60,950 nt of DNA, from NCBI GenBank assembly GCA_020523905.1, contig JAJAPZ010000010.1, positions 1-60,950 of the forward strand. Direction: 5' to 3'. Both the position numbers and the translations under genes were made by a program. Below, in pieces: positions 58,659 to 60,950 of the stretch. This DNA comes from Candidatus Obscuribacterium magneticum. Lineage in GTDB: Bacteria; Elusimicrobiota; Elusimicrobia; F11. A model generated the notes under the pieces. It did not search any database and was not told the DNA's origin. It saw nothing but the letters and a program-made list of their open reading frames with translations. Each line of letters opens with the position of its first letter. The stretch's first letter is position 1.

Positions 58659-59719
58659 GAATACTCGTCATTCGATTTTCGAGTTTGGGAGACGTGGTCT
58701 TGACGACGGCGATCTTCCCCAATTTGAAAGCGCACTGGCCCGCCGCAGAAGTAACTGTATTAACACGGCGGGCGTATGCGGACGTTTTCGACGGGAATCC
58801 GTATGTCGATCACGTGCGTGTGTTTGATCCACGGGAACAGCCTTTCTCCAAATTGACCAAGGAGGTGAGAGAGGAAGGATTCGACTTGTGCATCGACCTT
58901 CAGGGCAATGTCCGGTCCTTTTTGGTCCGGATGATCGGCGGCGTCGCCCGCGCCATTTTGGTGGAGAAAAGCCTGTGGGCGCGGTGGGCGCTGGTTTGGT
59001 TTAAGCGTGAGAGCCCCTCCTTGCGAAGGTCGGTTCGGGAAAAGATTTTGGATTGTCTGGGGCCCTTGGGGGTGGGGGCGAAATTTAGTGAGACGCAGCT
59101 ATTCCCGTCGAATACGGATGCGGTCTTAACCTCCTTTGAGGTGGATCCTTCCCTTTCACTGATTGGCCTGGCCCCCGGCGCCAAACACGCGACGAAACGG
59201 TGGAACCCGGAGAAATTTGCGGAGGCGGCCAACCGCCTCGGAATGGCTTCAAATAAGACAGTGCTTATTTTAGGGGATAAAAGCGATCGGCCCATTGCGG
59301 ACAAAGTGGCGGCTCTTCTGAAATTGCCGTTCAAGAATCTGGCCGGCTGGACCAATTTGAAGGAGTTGATTGCGGTCGTCTCCAAATTATCGGTTTTGGT
59401 GACAAACGATTCGGGTCTCCTTCACATTGCTGAAGCAATGAAGATTCCCTTGGTCGCCGTTTTTGGGCCCACCGTGCCGGCCTTTGGATTTGCCCCCTAT
59501 CGTGACTCTTCCCATGTGGCCGAGCTTCCGGGCCTTTCCTGCCGGCCCTGCACGCTCCATGGAGACGAGATCTGCCCGCTCAAGCACCATCGATGCATGG
59601 AGGATTTGATGGCGGAGAATGTTTTGGAGACACTTCAGAGCCGTCATCCCCGCGTAGGCGGGGATCCAGGTCGTAAAGGTTATCTTGGATCCGCCGCGGC
59701 GGATGACGTTGGTTTATGA
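58655..59719 (+). CDS. Lipopolysaccharide heptosyltransferase family protein (GT9)
   Basis: This GT-B enzyme of 354 residues transfers ADP-heptose to the LPS inner core. The N-terminus is MRILVIRFSSLGDVVLTTAI. The donor-binding region contains LIGLAPGAKHATKRWNPEKF, LILGDKSDRP and the acidic-Gly motif VTNDSGLLHIAEAMKIP with VAVFGPTVPAFGFAPY. A cysteine-rich end (LSCRPCTLHGDEICPLKHH) follows. The last 25 or so residues, after ENVLETL, are encoded by a palindromic repeat (59642-59708) and are probably not functional. It overlaps both neighbours by 4 bp. Confidence 0.92.
   Translation: MRILVIRFSSLGDVVLTTAIFPNLKAHWPAAEVTVLTRRAYADVFDGNPYVDHVRVFDPREQPFSKLTKEVREEGFDLCIDLQGNVRSFLVRMIGGVARAILVEKSLWARWALVWFKRESPSLRRSVREKILDCLGPLGVGAKFSETQLFPSNTDAVLTSFEVDPSLSLIGLAPGAKHATKRWNPEKFAEAANRLGMASNKTVLILGDKSDRPIADKVAALLKLPFKNLAGWTNLKELIAVVSKLSVLVTNDSGLLHIAEAMKIPLVAVFGPTVPAFGFAPYRDSSHVAELPGLSCRPCTLHGDEICPLKHHRCMEDLMAENVLETLQSRHPRVGGDPGRKGYLGSAAADDVGL
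59642..59708. repeat. Palindromic repeat inside the 3' end of the heptosyltransferase gene
   Basis: The left end CGTCATCCCCGCGTAGGCGG and the right end GGATCCGCCGCGGCGGATGA are each internally palindromic and end in the GTCAT/ATGAC tips of the other elements. It is translated as the heptosyltransferase C-terminus. Confidence 0.8.
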
Positions 59720-60783
59720 AAATACTCCATTTACTTGATGAACCCTGGGATTCCGGCATCACCGCGTATGCCCTCCAGATTGCCTCTTTGCAGAAGGTCC
59801 ACGGCGAAGAGGTGGTGTTCGGCCTTCGTTTCGGCAAGAGGCCGGAGGCTCTGGCACGCGAGCAAGGCCTTCGGGTCGAGCGGATTGAAAATTTCTTCCA
59901 CTTGCTCCGACTTCTGACGTCCGAAGATTGGGATTTAATAAATGCCCATTCGGGCCGGCCTCATTCGTGGGCTGTCCTTATTCGCTCCTTTTTCCTGCGG
60001 GGGCGGAAAAAAGGGATTCCGATCATTCGGACGCGGGGAGATGCGCGGCCTTTAAGCGCCAACATGCTTCTGCGTTTTGCCTATAAACGCACATCGGCTG
60101 TGATTGCGGCCTCCGACCATATCGGGAAGCAGTACCAGGAAAAATTCTCTTTGGGAGAGGATCGATTGAAAACGATCTACCCCTCCGTTCGGGTGGACGA
60201 AAAGGTCACCCCTTTACCGGCGAAAACGGTCGGCCTCTTGGGCCGGCTGGATCCGGTGAAAGGTCATGTGGTGTTTTTGGAAGCGGCCGCCCGGATTCAC
60301 AAGTCTTTGCCGGACGCGAAGTTTTTTATAGCGGGGAAGGAGGCCGGCCTAACCGCAAAAATGATTGAAGATCACGCCAATTCTCTTGGCCTTCGCGATT
60401 CTTTTGTTTTCCTGGGCTATGTGCCGTTCGCCGAAGCGTTTATGCGGACCTGCACCTTGGGCGTCATCCCCTCTTTGGGAAGCGAAGAGGTGTCCCGCGT
60501 GTGCCTCGAGTGGATGGGGGTGGGGCGTCCCGTGGTGGGAACGCTGGTCGGGTCCCTTCCAGAGCTCATTGAGTTCAGAGAAACGGGGCTTGTCGTTCCC
60601 CCGAATGATTCGGTCGAGCTGGCCGAGGCGATTTTGGAAATTTTGAAAAAGCCCGAGGACGCCCGCCGGATGGGGGAAAATGCCCGCCACGTCGCCCGGG
60701 ACCGGTTCAGCGAAAAAGTCCAGTTGGACAAGACCCTGCAGCTCTACCGGTGGGCGCTTCGGCGGTCCATCAACCATGCCTGA
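59716..60783 (+). CDS. GT4-family glycosyltransferase
   Basis: This is a 355-residue retaining GT-B glycosyltransferase. The N-terminal part MKILHLLDEPWDSGITAYAL with GGxx-like acceptor loop leads to the donor domain TVGLLGRLDPVKGHVVFLEA, DAKFFIAGKEAGLT, FLGYVPFAEAFMRTC and the EX7E-type motif SEEVSRVCLEWMGVGRPVVG, followed by GSLPELIEFRETGLVVPPND. It probably adds a sugar to the LPS core, given the upstream Kdo and heptose transferases. ATG 59716 overlaps the preceding stop, and its own stop overlaps the next ATG by 8 bp. Confidence 0.9.
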   Translation: MKILHLLDEPWDSGITAYALQIASLQKVHGEEVVFGLRFGKRPEALAREQGLRVERIENFFHLLRLLTSEDWDLINAHSGRPHSWAVLIRSFFLRGRKKGIPIIRTRGDARPLSANMLLRFAYKRTSAVIAASDHIGKQYQEKFSLGEDRLKTIYPSVRVDEKVTPLPAKTVGLLGRLDPVKGHVVFLEAAARIHKSLPDAKFFIAGKEAGLTAKMIEDHANSLGLRDSFVFLGYVPFAEAFMRTCTLGVIPSLGSEEVSRVCLEWMGVGRPVVGTLVGSLPELIEFRETGLVVPPNDSVELAEAILEILKKPEDARRMGENARHVARDRFSEKVQLDKTLQLYRWALRRSINHA

Positions 60784-60950
60784 TTTGGATTTACGCGTCG
60801 CTCATATCGATACCGAGAAGACCTGGCGGGGGGGAGAACAGCAGGTCTTTTCTCTCATAAAAGGCCTCAACCGGCAGGGCCATCAAAATTTGGCGGTGGT
60901 CCAGCGGGGCAGCACCCTTTCCCATCGGCTTCAGGAGCTGGCCCATCTGG
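60776..60950 (+). CDS. GT4-like glycosyltransferase, N-terminal part only (cut by window end)
   Basis: The frame is open from ATG 60776 to the window end (58 codons). The start LRVAHIDTEKTWRGGEQQVF followed by LIKGLNRQGHQN is the typical first strand and acceptor-binding GGEQ loop of GT4 glycosyltransferases. It overlaps the previous gene and continues the LPS core cluster. No more can be said without the remainder. Confidence 0.75.
   Translation, partial: MPDLDLRVAHIDTEKTWRGGEQQVFSLIKGLNRQGHQNLAVVQRGSTLSHRLQELAHL

Noticed and set aside
6292..59708. CRISPR array
   Set aside because: The palindromic repeats are scattered singly between genes, differ in arm sequence, lack regular spacers, and no cas genes are present.

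Overview
The window is one dense stretch of a Gram-negative bacterial chromosome, probably from an uncultivated lineage. Evidence for an outer membrane: Kdo transferase, heptosyltransferase and O-antigen ligase-type genes, several exported or lipid-anchored proteins, and a complete Sec/YajC set. Most genes are GC-rich, six tRNAs are present, and no rRNA gene is present, so no firm taxonomic placement is possible. A MurC-MurB fusion, a SpoIID homologue in an LPS-type cell and abundant short palindromic repeats fit poorly studied delta-like or candidate phyla, but that is inference.

Layout. 1-12.8 kb (minus strand): an iron-sulfur and sulfur-trafficking operon, read right to left as Rrf2 regulator, sufC, sufB, sufD, sufS, sufU, sufT, a second cysteine desulfurase, mnmA, thiO and a frame-broken putA-like gene with degenerate active sites. 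An IscR-type operator overlaps the promoter. 12.9-21.4 kb: an exported hypothetical protein, then the plus-strand wall and division cluster murC-murB (fused), ddl, ftsQ, ftsA, ftsZ, followed by pilT. 21.5-23.2 kb: tRNA-Lys, tRNA-Glu, an RlmI-type methyltransferase and tRNA-Val. 23.3-31.4 kb: an alpha-glucan cluster malQ, glgE, glgB and a GH57/DUF3536 protein. 31.4-39.5 kb: an M48 lipoprotein protease, two paralogous GT-C-like membrane proteins in lower-GC DNA, tRNA-Thr, another polytopic membrane protein, tRNA-Phe and tRNA-Asp. 39.6-45.3 kb: two tandem O-antigen ligase-like proteins with TPR tails. 45.3-56.5 kb: yebC, ruvC, ruvA, ruvB, spoIID, queA, tgt, a HEAT-repeat protein, yajC, secD, secF and an unknown gene. 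56.7 kb to the end: an LPS core cluster (DUF374-Kdo transferase fusion, heptosyltransferase, two GT4 glycosyltransferases, the last cut by the window edge).

The most unusual layer is the intergenic DNA. About ten palindromic elements of 65-180 bp sit between genes. Their arms differ from copy to copy yet stay self-complementary, and many share an invariant GTGAACACC-type loop. A 47-bp structured module occurs at the same junction in three otherwise different elements, one element is nested in another, and some elements extend open reading frames. A second repeat family lies only against tRNA genes, and one copy is bracketed by a 16-bp duplication of a tRNA 3' end. No transposase that could mobilise either family is encoded here.
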